Of a stretch of 40,249 bases of DNA, positions 33,325 through 40,249 are shown one piece after another; the first letter of the stretch is position 1, and each line of letters begins with the position of its first letter. This stretch comes from Stenotrophomonas chelatiphaga (GTDB lineage Bacteria > Pseudomonadota > Gammaproteobacteria > Xanthomonadales > Xanthomonadaceae), in NCBI RefSeq assembly GCF_001431535.1, contig NZ_LDJK01000076.1, positions 1-40,249 of the forward strand. The letters are read 5' to 3'. A program made the translations under genes and the position numbers. The notes beneath the pieces were generated by a model. That model was not told the origin of the DNA, searched no databases, and worked only from the letters and a program-made list of their open reading frames with translations.

Positions 33325-34143
33325 ATGCGCGCCCCCCCTTTCCCCCTGTTGCTGTGCGTTGGCCTGTTGCTGGCTCCTCTGGTGGTCCGTGCACAGCCGG
33401 CGGCGGCAACGCCGCTGGCCGAACTGAGCGTGGCCAGCCTGCAGCTCCCCGCGCAGGAGGATCCGGCCTGGGAACATCGTCGCGAAGCCATCGCCCAGCT
33501 GCTGGCCACCCTGCAACCGGACGTGATCACCGTGCAGCAGGTGCTGCAGGAGGGCAGGCGCAATCCAGCGTGCTGGCTGGCCAGCCGCCTGCGCTACAGC
33601 TGCGATTTCATCACCGCCGATCCGCCCAGCCAGGCCCAGCGCCACGGCAGCGCGATGCTCAGCCGGCTGCGCGTGGAAGAAGACGGCGTCACCCTGCTGC
33701 ACCCGCCCGGCCGCTACAGTGCGGCGGGCATGATGCGCGTTGCGGTCGGCGAGGGCCAGGTCAACATCTACGTGGCGCGGTTGCGCCCCGAGCCGGATAC
33801 CGCGGCCAGTCGCCAGCACCAGGCCAATGACCTGATGACCTGGATCGCCGCTACGTCCGATGGCCACCCCAGCCTGGTGGCGGGTGACTTTGCCGCCAGC
33901 AGCAGCGACGTGGTGCGTGGCATGCCCGGTTTCCAGCCAGCGCGGCGCAATCCGTCGGCCAGGGTCGAGAAGCCGGGCGCGGGCAACGGCAACATCGACA
34001 GCCACGGGCTGGATGTGCTGTTCCAGGTCAAATCCTTCAGCGGCAAGCGCCAGCAGCGCATCGAACTGCCGGTCGAAGGCGATATGCCGGTGCTGCCACT
34101 GGGTGTCATGGCGGTGCTGCGTCTGCAGGCGCCGGCCGGCTGA
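33325..34143 (+). CDS. Exported EEP-fold protein with degenerate active site
   Basis: A 272-residue protein related to the endonuclease/exonuclease/phosphatase fold. MRAPPFPLLLCVGLLLAPLVVRAQPA is a signal peptide. Fold landmarks remain: VITVQQVLQ (about 68-75), VNIYVARLRPE (147-156), LVAGDFAAS (184-192), LDVLF (229-233) and a final hydrophobic strand. Each catalytic position seems changed: Glu to Gln at 72, the HL histidine to Ala-Arg at 151, GDFN to GDFA at 190, and the terminal SDH box absent. It is thus probably a binding protein, not a nuclease. Start ATG at 33325 lacks a clear ribosome site. Ends at a bidirectional terminator facing sodA. Confidence 0.75.
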   Translation: MRAPPFPLLLCVGLLLAPLVVRAQPAAATPLAELSVASLQLPAQEDPAWEHRREAIAQLLATLQPDVITVQQVLQEGRRNPACWLASRLRYSCDFITADPPSQAQRHGSAMLSRLRVEEDGVTLLHPPGRYSAAGMMRVAVGEGQVNIYVARLRPEPDTAASRQHQANDLMTWIAATSDGHPSLVAGDFAASSSDVVRGMPGFQPARRNPSARVEKPGAGNGNIDSHGLDVLFQVKSFSGKRQQRIELPVEGDMPVLPLGVMAVLRLQAPAG

Positions 34144-34168
34144 GCCGACGCCGGCGGTCGTGCAACAG

Positions 34169-34199
34169 AAAAAAGGCCGCGCTTGAGAGCGCGGCCTTT
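34169..34199. terminator. Bidirectional intrinsic terminator (EEP-like gene / sodA)
   Basis: An 11-bp stem AAAGGCCGCGC / GCGCGGCCTTT with loop TTGAGA. On the minus strand the six A residues at 34169-34174 give a U-run, making a strong terminator for sodA; the plus side has a shorter T-run. Confidence 0.88.
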
Positions 34200-34226
34200 C
34201 TGCTGTTTACCGTGGCGCTGTTGCGA

Positions 34227-34838
34227 TCAGGCAACCGCTTCCTGGTAACGACGCTCGACTTCATTCCAGTCGATCACGTTGAAGAACGCGCCGATGTATT
34301 CCGGGCGACGGTTCTGGTACTTCAGGTAGTAGGCATGCTCCCAGACGTCCAGGCCGAGGATCGGCGTGTTGCCTTCCATCAGCGGGCTGTCCTGGTTGCC
34401 GGTGCTTTCCACCACGACCTTGTTGTCCGGGGTAACGCTCAGCCAGGCCCAGCCGCTGCCGAAGCGGGTCAGCGCAGCCTTGGTGAAGGCATCCTTGAAC
34501 TTGTCGAAACCGCCGAGATCGCTGTCGATCTTCCTGGCCACGTCACCCACCGGGTTGCCGCCGGCATTGGGCGCCATCACCGTCCAGAACAGCGAATGGT
34601 TGGCATGGCCGCCACCATTGTTGCGCACCGGACCCTGCAGGTTTTCCGGCAGCGACTTCAGCTTCTTGACCAGCTCTTCCACCGGCAGGTCGGCATATTC
34701 GGTGCCTTCCAGCGCTGCGTTGACGTTGTTGATGTAGGTCTGGTGGTGCTTGGTGTGGTGGATCTCCATGGTGGCCGCGTCGATATGCGGCTCCAGGGCT
34801 TCATAGGCGTAGGACAGCTTGGGCAGGGTGTAGGCCAT
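34227..34838 (-). CDS. sodA: Superoxide dismutase, Mn type
   Basis: Fe/Mn superoxide dismutase of 203 residues, converting superoxide to peroxide and oxygen in the cytoplasm. Metal ligands are H27 (MEIHHTKHH), H81 (GHANHSLFW), D164 and H168 ([13 protein letters not shown]). Gly77 in NNGGGHANH and Gln149 in [10 protein letters not shown] are the residues that mark the Mn-type form. Start ATG at 34838 with GAGGAGAT upstream; longer readings to 34982 are noncoding in character. The leader contains a small hairpin (ACCTGGC/GCCAGGT, 34863-34880). Confidence 0.96.
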   Translation of the reverse strand: MAYTLPKLSYAYEALEPHIDAATMEIHHTKHHQTYINNVNAALEGTEYADLPVEELVKKLKSLPENLQGPVRNNGGGHANHSLFWTVMAPNAGGNPVGDVARKIDSDLGGFDKFKDAFTKAALTRFGSGWAWLSVTPDNKVVVESTGNQDSPLMEGNTPILGLDVWEHAYYLKYQNRRPEYIGAFFNVIDWNEVERRYQEAVA

Positions 34839-35039
34839 GGTGCATCTCCTCGTAGCTTGGGGACCTGGCAGGCGCCAGGTGGTGCGCAGTAAATGATGGG
34901 GACTGGCGTGAAGATTACCAAGAGGGATGTAAAGGAAACTTCGTCCTGCAGGTGACCGTCGTGCGACAGCGGCGGCCCTCATGCACGATGCAGGCCCGCG
35001 GCGCTACAGTGGGCGCCGTCCCCACGCCTGCCCTTCGCC

Positions 35040-35492
35040 ATGCGCAATCCCCGGCTGTTGATCACCGCCATCGCCCTGCTGCTGCTCGGGCTGCTGGGCA
35101 ATCATTTCCTGCAGCGCCCGGCCAAGCCACAGTTCGCGCCCAGCCTGTCCGGCGCGCCGGCAAGCGTGGCCCGGCCGGCGGCCATCGCCGGTGACGGCGA
35201 ACTGCCCGGTTTCCTGCCCGCCGAAGCACGCCACACGATCACCCTGATCCAGCGCGGCGGACCGTTCCCGCACCGCCAGGACGGCAGCGTGTTCGGCAAC
35301 CGCGAACAGCGGCTGCCGCAACGCGAACGTGGCTATTACCGCGAGTACACCGTGGAAACGCCGGGCGCCGGCAACCGGGGTGCACGCCGCATCATCACCG
35401 GCGGTCAGCCACCCGATGCCTGGTATTACACCAGCGATCATTACGAAAGCTTCCGCAGCTTCAACGTACCTGCAGAAGGGACCACGCCATGA
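35040..35492 (+). CDS. Barnase-like secreted ribonuclease (N1/T1 superfamily)
   Basis: Exported guanyl-type RNase, 150 residues. MRNPRLLITAIALLLLGLLG is a signal peptide or anchor. The mature part aligns by motif to barnase: FGNREQRLPQRERGYYREYTV places the general base Glu (barnase E73), GARRIITGG supplies the conserved Arg, and YYTSDHYESFRSF holds the catalytic His (barnase H102 in TTDHYQTF). This cleaves single-stranded RNA after guanine in barnase. ATG at 35040 has no strong ribosome site. Its last four bases overlap the inhibitor gene start (ATGA). The chromosome-encoded pair fits a self-protected secreted toxin; target is unknown. Confidence 0.88.
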   Translation: MRNPRLLITAIALLLLGLLGNHFLQRPAKPQFAPSLSGAPASVARPAAIAGDGELPGFLPAEARHTITLIQRGGPFPHRQDGSVFGNREQRLPQRERGYYREYTVETPGAGNRGARRIITGGQPPDAWYYTSDHYESFRSFNVPAEGTTP

Positions 35493-35905
35493 CCCACGAT
35501 GCCTTCGGCCTCGGCCTGCACGACCTCAACAATGCCGGGGTGTATGCGATCGGCGAAGGCGACGAAGCCGCACTCGCCGCGGCGATGCGCGATGCCGGCC
35601 TGCAGGTGCGCCGGGTCGACCTGGAAGGGGTCGCGGACAAGCGCACCCTGCTGGCCCGGCTTGCCGCGCAGCTGGATTTCCCGACCGGTTTCGGCGGCAA
35701 CTGGGACGCGCTGTCGGACAACCTGCGCGACCTGTCGTGGCTGCGCGCCGATGGCGGGCATGCGCTGTTCCTGGATCGCATCGATGCGCTGCGTGCGCAG
35801 GACACCGGCAGCTTCGACACCCTGCTGGACATCCTCGACGAGGCCAGCCAGTACTGGGCCGCGCAGGACGTGCCGATGTGGGCGTTCCTGTCCAGCGAAA
35901 GCTGA
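35489..35905 (+). CDS. Barstar-family ribonuclease inhibitor
   Basis: Cytoplasmic barstar-family inhibitor, 138 residues, expected to protect the cell from the preceding RNase. The binding-loop pattern FGGNWDALSDNLRDLSWL matches barstar YGENLDALWDCL, with Asp residues in the places of barstar D35 and D39. The family end WAFLSSES is present. A roughly 30-residue N-terminal extension (MTHDAFGLGLHDLNNAGVYA...) is longer than in the 89-residue Bacillus protein. The start overlaps the RNase stop as ATGA, ensuring coupled synthesis of inhibitor with toxin. Confidence 0.92.
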   Translation: MTHDAFGLGLHDLNNAGVYAIGEGDEAALAAAMRDAGLQVRRVDLEGVADKRTLLARLAAQLDFPTGFGGNWDALSDNLRDLSWLRADGGHALFLDRIDALRAQDTGSFDTLLDILDEASQYWAAQDVPMWAFLSSES

Positions 35906-35907
35906 GC

Positions 35908-35933
35908 TGCCGCACGGCGCGCGCCGCACGGCA
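35908..35933. other. Imperfect hairpin between barstar and repetitive-protein genes
   Basis: A 26-base GC-rich inverted repeat with a 2-bp internal mismatch lies in the 32-bp gap between converging genes. It is the only candidate transcript end there. Confidence 0.4.
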
Positions 35934-35937
35934 GGGG

Positions 35938-37728
35938 TCAGCGGATGCTGCCGTTGTCTTCCTGCAGCTCTTTCTTGAACGGAATGTCCGGCGGCGGACG
36001 CGCGATGGCCGGCTGGTCCTGCATGTTCGGATCGTTGAGGCCGCAGCCGCCACCGAACTGCAGCACCGAGATCACGCAGGAGATCTTCGTGCTGGTACCG
36101 GGCAGCGGGATTTCCACCGACTGCACGCCACGCCGGACCCATTCGGCCAACAGTGATTCATTGGGCACCCAGTACTTGTCGAACGAGGTCGGGGTGTAGT
36201 CATACGGCGGCCGTTTGAGCCAGGTGCCGGACTGCGCTATGCGGTCGCGGGTCCACCCATCGTTGTCGCCGCCGGGGGCGCCGCGATCGGCAGTGCCGGC
36301 GCCATCCTGGCCAGGAACGCGCACGCTGCCGTCGGCATTGAAGACACCGGTGCCCTGCCCGGCATCGCGGTTGGCCTGCGCTCCCGCAGTGCTGCCGGGT
36401 CGATCCCGGTTGGACGCACCCCAGTCATCGCCACGCGCCGGCGTAGCCCAGTTGCCGGGCGTCGGCCGCGCCTGCGCACCGGCCTGGCCGGGCGCGCGCG
36501 ATGCGGCCGCGGTGGCCGCAGGTGCGGTGGCAGGCGCAGTCGAAGATGACGAAGAAGACGAAGAAGACGCCTGCGCAGCGGCGGTGGTCGGCGCGCGTGC
36601 GGGTGCACTGGCGGCGGCGCTGGCAGGGGCGACGGCACGTTCGCGCACCGTCGGTTCACTGCTGGGACGCGTGCGCAGCACCGGTTCGCGCCCCGGCAGG
36701 GGCGGCACGCTGACGGCAGGGGCGGTCACGGTGGCCACTTCGCGCTCACGCACGGCGGTTGGATCCCGCGGCGTTACCTGCACCGCTACCTCGGCCTGCG
36801 GTATCCGCAGCGGGGTTGGTGCCTCCACGGCCAGGGCGACCTCGCGCTCACGCACCTGCACCGTGGTTTCCTGCGGCGTGCGAGTACGCACGGGCGTGAC
36901 CGGACGCGGCGTGACCACGGCCGGGGCCTGCACGATCTGCACCTCGCGTTCGCGGACCGACGGCGCCGCCTGGCGTGGGACAACGGTGACTTCGGTGCGC
37001 GGCACACTGACCGGCGGCACCACGAAATCGGTGGTCGCCTCGGCGACCTCGGTGGCCTGTATCGGCGGTGTCGGCAGTGGCGGCGCCGGTTCGGCAGGCG
37101 CCGGTTCGGATGCGCTCGGCGGCGCCGCAGCGGCTTCAGCCGGTGCAGGCTGCGCCGACGCAGTCGATGCTGTCGGCGCGCTGTCCCGTGCTTCGGACGG
37201 GGCGGCGGCGGCAGGGTCGGCCGGCGCCGCGGCTGCCGCTGCGCCGGCCTCAGCCGCCGCCGCATCGCTGCCCGGCTGGTCGCCGCCACCTTCCTGCGCG
37301 CCCTGGCCGATGAACTCGACCTGCACCCGCTCGCCTTCTCCGCCCTGGGTATCCGGCTGCGAAGAACGCACCAACGCCACCCACAGCAGCAGGACGGCGA
37401 ACAGCACGTGCAGCAGCAGGCTGGCGACGGCGGAGGTCCAGCGCATCCAACGCTGGTCGCGCGGCGCCGGGTCCCACTGCTGCCACCCCAGGCGGCGCAC
37501 CGCCTGCCACATCGTCAGTCCAGGCAGGCGCCCACTGGCGGCCGGCAACGGCCGCGGCAGCAGCACCGCGACCACCTCACGCGCATGCTTGGGACGCGGC
37601 AGCGGCGGACGCGCGCGCAGCCAGATGGCCCACCCATAGGGCAGGCCGGTCTTCTTTTCGAGAATGGGCGGCTCCTGCTGGCGTGCCAGCAGGGCCTCTA
37701 TCCACTGTGCAGCCCGGGATGACGGCAC
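35938..37728 (-). CDS. Transmembrane repetitive protein, TonB-like architecture
   Basis: About 596 residues. A short cytoplasmic N-terminus precedes one membrane helix (SAVASLLLHVLFAVLLLWVA). A very long Ala/Pro/Glu-rich periplasmic region follows. It includes four VREREV-type motifs (36940, 36838, 36736 and 36631) spaced 34, 34 and 35 residues, then a run of nine serines and a Gly/Asp-rich stretch. The C-terminal 90 residues are a conserved two-cysteine domain (KISCVISVLQFGGGCGLND). The start is inferred as GTG at 37728, 10 nt after the nfuA stop; it has no strong ribosome site. The plan recalls TonB/TolA span proteins, but no TonB C-terminal motif is seen. Function unknown. Confidence 0.8.
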   Translation of the reverse strand: MPSSRAAQWIEALLARQQEPPILEKKTGLPYGWAIWLRARPPLPRPKHAREVVAVLLPRPLPAASGRLPGLTMWQAVRRLGWQQWDPAPRDQRWMRWTSAVASLLLHVLFAVLLLWVALVRSSQPDTQGGEGERVQVEFIGQGAQEGGGDQPGSDAAAAEAGAAAAAAPADPAAAAPSEARDSAPTASTASAQPAPAEAAAAPPSASEPAPAEPAPPLPTPPIQATEVAEATTDFVVPPVSVPRTEVTVVPRQAAPSVREREVQIVQAPAVVTPRPVTPVRTRTPQETTVQVREREVALAVEAPTPLRIPQAEVAVQVTPRDPTAVREREVATVTAPAVSVPPLPGREPVLRTRPSSEPTVRERAVAPASAAASAPARAPTTAAAQASSSSSSSSSTAPATAPAATAAASRAPGQAGAQARPTPGNWATPARGDDWGASNRDRPGSTAGAQANRDAGQGTGVFNADGSVRVPGQDGAGTADRGAPGGDNDGWTRDRIAQSGTWLKRPPYDYTPTSFDKYWVPNESLLAEWVRRGVQSVEIPLPGTSTKISCVISVLQFGGGCGLNDPNMQDQPAIARPPPDIPFKKELQEDNGSIR

Positions 37729-37738
37729 GCAGCGGGCG

Positions 37739-38338
37739 TCAGGCGACGTTGCCGCGCGGCATGTACGGCGCCTGCCCACTATCGTGGTCGGTGGCATCGC
37801 GCACGGCCGTGATGCCCGGAACCCGGCCCATCAGCGTCTTCTCGATTCCCTGCTTCAACGTGACATCGGCCATGCCGCAGCCCTGGCAGCCGCCGCCGAA
37901 GCGCAGCAGCACCACGCCGTCGGCAGACACTTCCTGCACCGCGACCTTGCCGCCATGCGAGGCAAGCTGCGGATTGACTTCGTTTTCGACAACCCAATGC
38001 ACGCGCTCCACCAGCGAGGCCGCGTCGCCGGGTGCTTCACCCTTGATGCGCGGTGCCTTGATGGTCAGCTGCTGGCCTCCGGCATTGCCGGTGACGATGT
38101 CGATCTCGGCGCCGTCCAGCCAACCCACGCTGTCCGAAGCCACGTACAAGGTGAAGCCATCGCAGTCCACCGCCCACTCGTCGCCGAGCAGGTCGGCCGG
38201 TTCGGCGAACTCAAGGCGGGCGTCGGCGCGGGGGGTGCCGGCGTCGACCGCGGACACGCGCACGCCCATGCCGGGCACGCCTTCGCGTTCGATCAACTTG
38301 CGGAAATGGGTCTGGGCGGTGTCGGAGATCTGGATCAT
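37739..38338 (-). CDS. nfuA: Fe-S cluster carrier protein NfuA
   Basis: Iron-sulfur carrier that delivers 4Fe-4S clusters to apo-enzymes, important under oxidative stress and iron limitation. 199 residues: an A-type-like N-terminal domain (degenerate IscA fold, [14 protein letters not shown] onwards) and a C-terminal Nfu domain with the cluster motif CQGC (C151, C154) in [16 protein letters not shown]. Start ATG at 38338. The repetitive-protein gene begins 10 nt after its stop, so both are likely on one transcript. It is divergent from phhB across a 95-bp A/T-richer promoter region. Confidence 0.97.
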   Translation of the reverse strand: MIQISDTAQTHFRKLIEREGVPGMGVRVSAVDAGTPRADARLEFAEPADLLGDEWAVDCDGFTLYVASDSVGWLDGAEIDIVTGNAGGQQLTIKAPRIKGEAPGDAASLVERVHWVVENEVNPQLASHGGKVAVQEVSADGVVLLRFGGGCQGCGMADVTLKQGIEKTLMGRVPGITAVRDATDHDSGQAPYMPRGNVA

Positions 38339-38433
38339 GGCGCTATTCTAACGAAGTACCTGTTACGCGATCATTCGGTTTATACACTGGACCGCGCAAT
38401 GTTCAGTCAACGATTTCAGAGGTAGAGCATTCC
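38339..38433. promoter_or_regulatory. Divergent promoter region nfuA / phhB
   Basis: A 95-bp region notably A/T-richer than its surroundings, between two outward-facing starts. TATACACTGG (near 38382) is a -10-like word on the plus strand. No clear IscR or Fur box was seen. AGAGGTAGAG before 38434 may serve as the phhB ribosome site. Confidence 0.45.
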
Positions 38434-38775
38434 ATGAACGATCTGGTCCCGCTGGTACAGGCCCATTGCATCCCCCGCCGGGGCAACGAGCACCGCCTGG
38501 GGCAGGCCCGGCTGGCCGAGCTGCTGCCGCAGGTACCCGGCTGGGAGCTGGTCGAAAACGGCCAGGCGCTGCAGCGCACCTTCCGCTTCAAGGACTATTA
38601 CCACACCCTCGCCTTCGTCAATGCGCTGGCCTTCATCGCCCATGGCGAGGACCACCACCCGGACCTGGGGGTGCATTACGACCGCGCCGTGGTGCGCTTT
38701 TCCACCCACGACGTGGGCGGGCTGAGCGAGAACGATTTCATCTGCGCTGCCAAAGCATCGGCCCTGACGGAGTGA
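38434..38775 (+). CDS. phhB: Pterin-4a-carbinolamine dehydratase
   Basis: 4a-hydroxytetrahydrobiopterin dehydratase (PCD/DCoH fold), 113 residues, which recycles the pterin cofactor of phenylalanine hydroxylase. The active-site motif [22 protein letters not shown] contains H74, H75 and H81, and [21 protein letters not shown] is the conserved helix before it. Start ATG at 38434. phhA is not in the window. The next gene starts 5 nt after the stop, with GGAG spanning the junction. Confidence 0.95.
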   Translation: MNDLVPLVQAHCIPRRGNEHRLGQARLAELLPQVPGWELVENGQALQRTFRFKDYYHTLAFVNALAFIAHGEDHHPDLGVHYDRAVVRFSTHDVGGLSENDFICAAKASALTE

Positions 38776-38780
38776 CTGCC

Positions 38781-39203
38781 ATGACCCTGCGCCTGTTGAC
38801 CCTGCCCCTGGTCGCCACGCTGTTGACCGCCTGCGGTGGTTCCGGCCAGCCCGCGACCCCGGCCGCACCGGCCACCCCGCCCACCGAAGTCGCCGCGGTG
38901 AAGACCCCGCCGCCGCAGTACCCGATCGAACTGGCCTGCAGCGGCGTGGGCGGCACCACCACGCTGAAGGTGGTGGTCGGGGTGGAAGGCAAGCCCACCG
39001 ACGTGACCCAGCTGACCAGCAGCGGCAACCCGCAACTGGACGAACAGGCGCGCACGGCCGTGCAGGGCTGGCAGTTCAATGCCGCCAGCCGCAATGGCCA
39101 GAAGATTCCCGCCACGATCCAGGTGCCGGTGAGCTTCAACCCGCCACAGCCGCGCCCGGATGAGTGCTTCGCGGTGGAAGAACGCCTGCGCCGCGGCGGC
39201 TGA
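38781..39203 (+). CDS. TonB C-terminal-domain lipoprotein
   Basis: Predicted lipoprotein of 140 residues: signal MTLRLLTLPLVATLLTAC with lipobox LTAC (Cys18), an Ala/Pro/Thr linker, then a TonB-type C-terminal domain. The domain is marked by PPPQYPIELACSGVGGTTTLKVVV, VTQLTSSGNPQLDEQARTAV and GWQFNAASRNGQKIPATIQVPVSF. It lacks the membrane-spanning N-terminus that a working energy transducer has, so it may be a stand-alone periplasmic module. Start ATG at 38781. It follows phhB by 5 nt. Confidence 0.9.
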   Translation: MTLRLLTLPLVATLLTACGGSGQPATPAAPATPPTEVAAVKTPPPQYPIELACSGVGGTTTLKVVVGVEGKPTDVTQLTSSGNPQLDEQARTAVQGWQFNAASRNGQKIPATIQVPVSFNPPQPRPDECFAVEERLRRGG

Positions 39204-39252
39204 TTCCTGCTTTACCCACCAAGGCCAGCCTGCGCCCGCCTTCCCTCCCCAA

Positions 39253-39272
39253 CGCCCCGCCTGAGCGGGGCG
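39253..39272 (+). other. Hairpin upstream of zupT
   Basis: A perfect 8-bp stem CGCCCCGC/GCGGGGCG with loop CTGA between the TonB-C lipoprotein and zupT genes. No U-run follows; possibly a weak terminator or leader structure. Confidence 0.5.
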
Positions 39273-39300
39273 AACGCTACCTGAAGGATCGCGCTGGCAG

Positions 39301-40110
39301 ATGCTGCAGATTTCTACTGAAAATGTCTGGATCGCCATGGCGGTCACCCTGGCCGCTGGCCTGGCGACCGCGTTGGGCAGCCTGATGGTGCTGTTCGCCA
39401 AGCGCCCCAACCCGCGCCTGCTGGCCTTCGGCCTGGCCTTCGCTGGCGGTGCGATGGTCTATGTGTCGCTGTCGGAGATCCTCAACAAGTCGATCGACTC
39501 GTTCACCCAGGCCTACGATCCGCGCCTCGGCTTCACCTATGGCACCCTCGCCTTCCTGCTGGGCATCCTGGTGATCATGGGCATCGACCACCTGATCCCC
39601 AACCCGCACGAAAGCCTGGACGCCAAGGATCCAAGCTTCCGCGCCGACAACAAGGCCTACATCAAGCGGGTCGGCCTGCTGACCGCCGTGGCGATCACCG
39701 CACACAACTTCCCGGAAGGCCTGGCGACGTTCTTCGCCACGCTGGAGAGTCCCTCGGTGGGCATGCCGCTGGCCTTCGCCATCGCCATCCACAACATCCC
39801 CGAAGGCATCGCCATCGCGGTGCCGGTGTACTTCGCCACGCAGAACAAGTTCTACGCCTTCGCGGCCAGCCTGCTGTCCGGCCTGGCCGAGCCGATCGGT
39901 GCGGCGATCGGCTATTTCCTGCTGTCCGGCTCGCTGAACCACGCCACCTTCGGCTGGGTGTTCGGGCTGATCGCCGGCGTGATGGTGTTCCTGGCGCTGG
40001 ACGAGCTGCTGCCGGCGGCCAAGCGCTACGCCAAGGGTCACGAAACGGTCTACGGGCTGGTGGCCGGCATGATGACCCTGGCGTTGAGCCTGGTGCTGTT
40101 CAAGTGGTGA
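39301..40110 (+). CDS. zupT: ZIP-family zinc transporter ZupT
   Basis: Inner-membrane ZIP transporter, 269 residues and eight predicted helices, importing zinc and other divalent metals. Helix 4 and helix 5 metal motifs are HNFPEG (H135-G140) and HNIPEG (H164-E168). The cytoplasmic loop between helices 3 and 4 is short, as usual for ZupT. Start ATG at 39301 preceded by GAAGGATCGCG. No Zur box was recognised upstream. It follows the TonB-C lipoprotein by 97 nt on the same strand. Confidence 0.97.
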   Translation: MLQISTENVWIAMAVTLAAGLATALGSLMVLFAKRPNPRLLAFGLAFAGGAMVYVSLSEILNKSIDSFTQAYDPRLGFTYGTLAFLLGILVIMGIDHLIPNPHESLDAKDPSFRADNKAYIKRVGLLTAVAITAHNFPEGLATFFATLESPSVGMPLAFAIAIHNIPEGIAIAVPVYFATQNKFYAFAASLLSGLAEPIGAAIGYFLLSGSLNHATFGWVFGLIAGVMVFLALDELLPAAKRYAKGHETVYGLVAGMMTLALSLVLFKW

Positions 40111-40249
40111 GTGGGTTGGCGAACGGGTGAGACCCCCTCGCGGGTGGCGGTCTGCGGGAGGTCCATCCGGGGCTGGGCCGGGCGGTGGGGCTGATCGGGG
40201 GACGGCAAAAACTGCATCCATGCGGGCCTCGATTCGCGCCATCCATGGC

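Noticed and set aside
36541..36567. The serine-coding repeat as a sign of a frameshifted pseudogene
   Set aside because: Units are 9 bp, so length changes keep the frame, and the gene is intact on both sides.
36215..37639. Plus-strand frame of about 470 codons opposite the repetitive protein, rich in Ala, Gly and Thr
   Set aside because: Mirrors the low-complexity codons of the real gene; the minus-strand frame has the membrane helix, periodic motif and conserved C-terminus.

Overview
The window is high-GC gammaproteobacterial chromosome. The TCA-cycle enzymes, DnaB, the "transmembrane repetitive protein" type gene beside nfuA, and a REP-like hairpin headed by GTAG (8333-8358) all point to the Xanthomonadaceae, most probably Stenotrophomonas. 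That placement comes from recognising families, not from a database search. No phage, insertion sequence, CRISPR array, tRNA or rRNA was found. The gene content is mainly chromosomal housekeeping, with a few lineage-specific genes.

Layout, left to right. (1) 154-8395: a RoxA/YcfD-like ribosomal oxygenase with an acidic tail and a coupled GNAT gene, then the 2-oxoglutarate dehydrogenase cluster sucA-sucB-lpd, ending in a REP-like hairpin and a strong terminator. (2) 8408-12382, minus strand: a small membrane protein, replicative helicase dnaB (with a perfect DnaA box in its upstream region), an NAD(P)H-FMN reductase, a glutathione S-transferase and a RimJ/RimL-type acetyltransferase. (3) 12400-17048: a glycine-zipper protein followed by a duplicated terminator, a small membrane protein coupled to TatD, TcdA, a glycine-zipper lipoprotein, a cold-shock protein with a long leader, and a DUF456 membrane protein. 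(4) 17178-20238: outer-membrane phospholipase A overlapping an ArsC-family gene, facing class I fumarase. (5) 20239-25849: a 439-bp AT-richer gap with an operator-like palindrome and C-tracts, then a YejM/PbgA-like membrane sulfatase-fold protein, an ABC exporter, ferredoxin-NADP reductase behind a Fur-box-like palindrome, and glutathione peroxidase. (6) 25966-34838: an M3 peptidase, cyclopropane fatty acid synthase, a DUF3298-type lipoprotein, a small acetyltransferase, a 61-residue protein, a rhomboid protease coupled to a POT peptide transporter, an EEP-fold protein that has lost catalytic residues, and Mn-type superoxide dismutase. (7) 35040-40110: an overlapping exported barnase-like RNase and barstar-like inhibitor, a TonB-like repetitive membrane protein directly behind nfuA, then phhB, a TonB-C lipoprotein and zupT.

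Themes: central carbon metabolism (sucAB-lpd and fumarase), oxidative-stress defence (Fpr, Gpx, SodA, GST, FMN reductase, NfuA) and envelope maintenance (PldA, YejM-like, Cfa, glycine-zipper proteins, rhomboid, TonB-like proteins). The least ordinary elements are the RNase/inhibitor pair, the repetitive TonB-like protein with a 34-residue period, the apparent EEP pseudoenzyme, the DnaA-box cluster before dnaB, the duplicated terminator and the Fur-like site before fpr. I did not find a clearly new multi-gene system.
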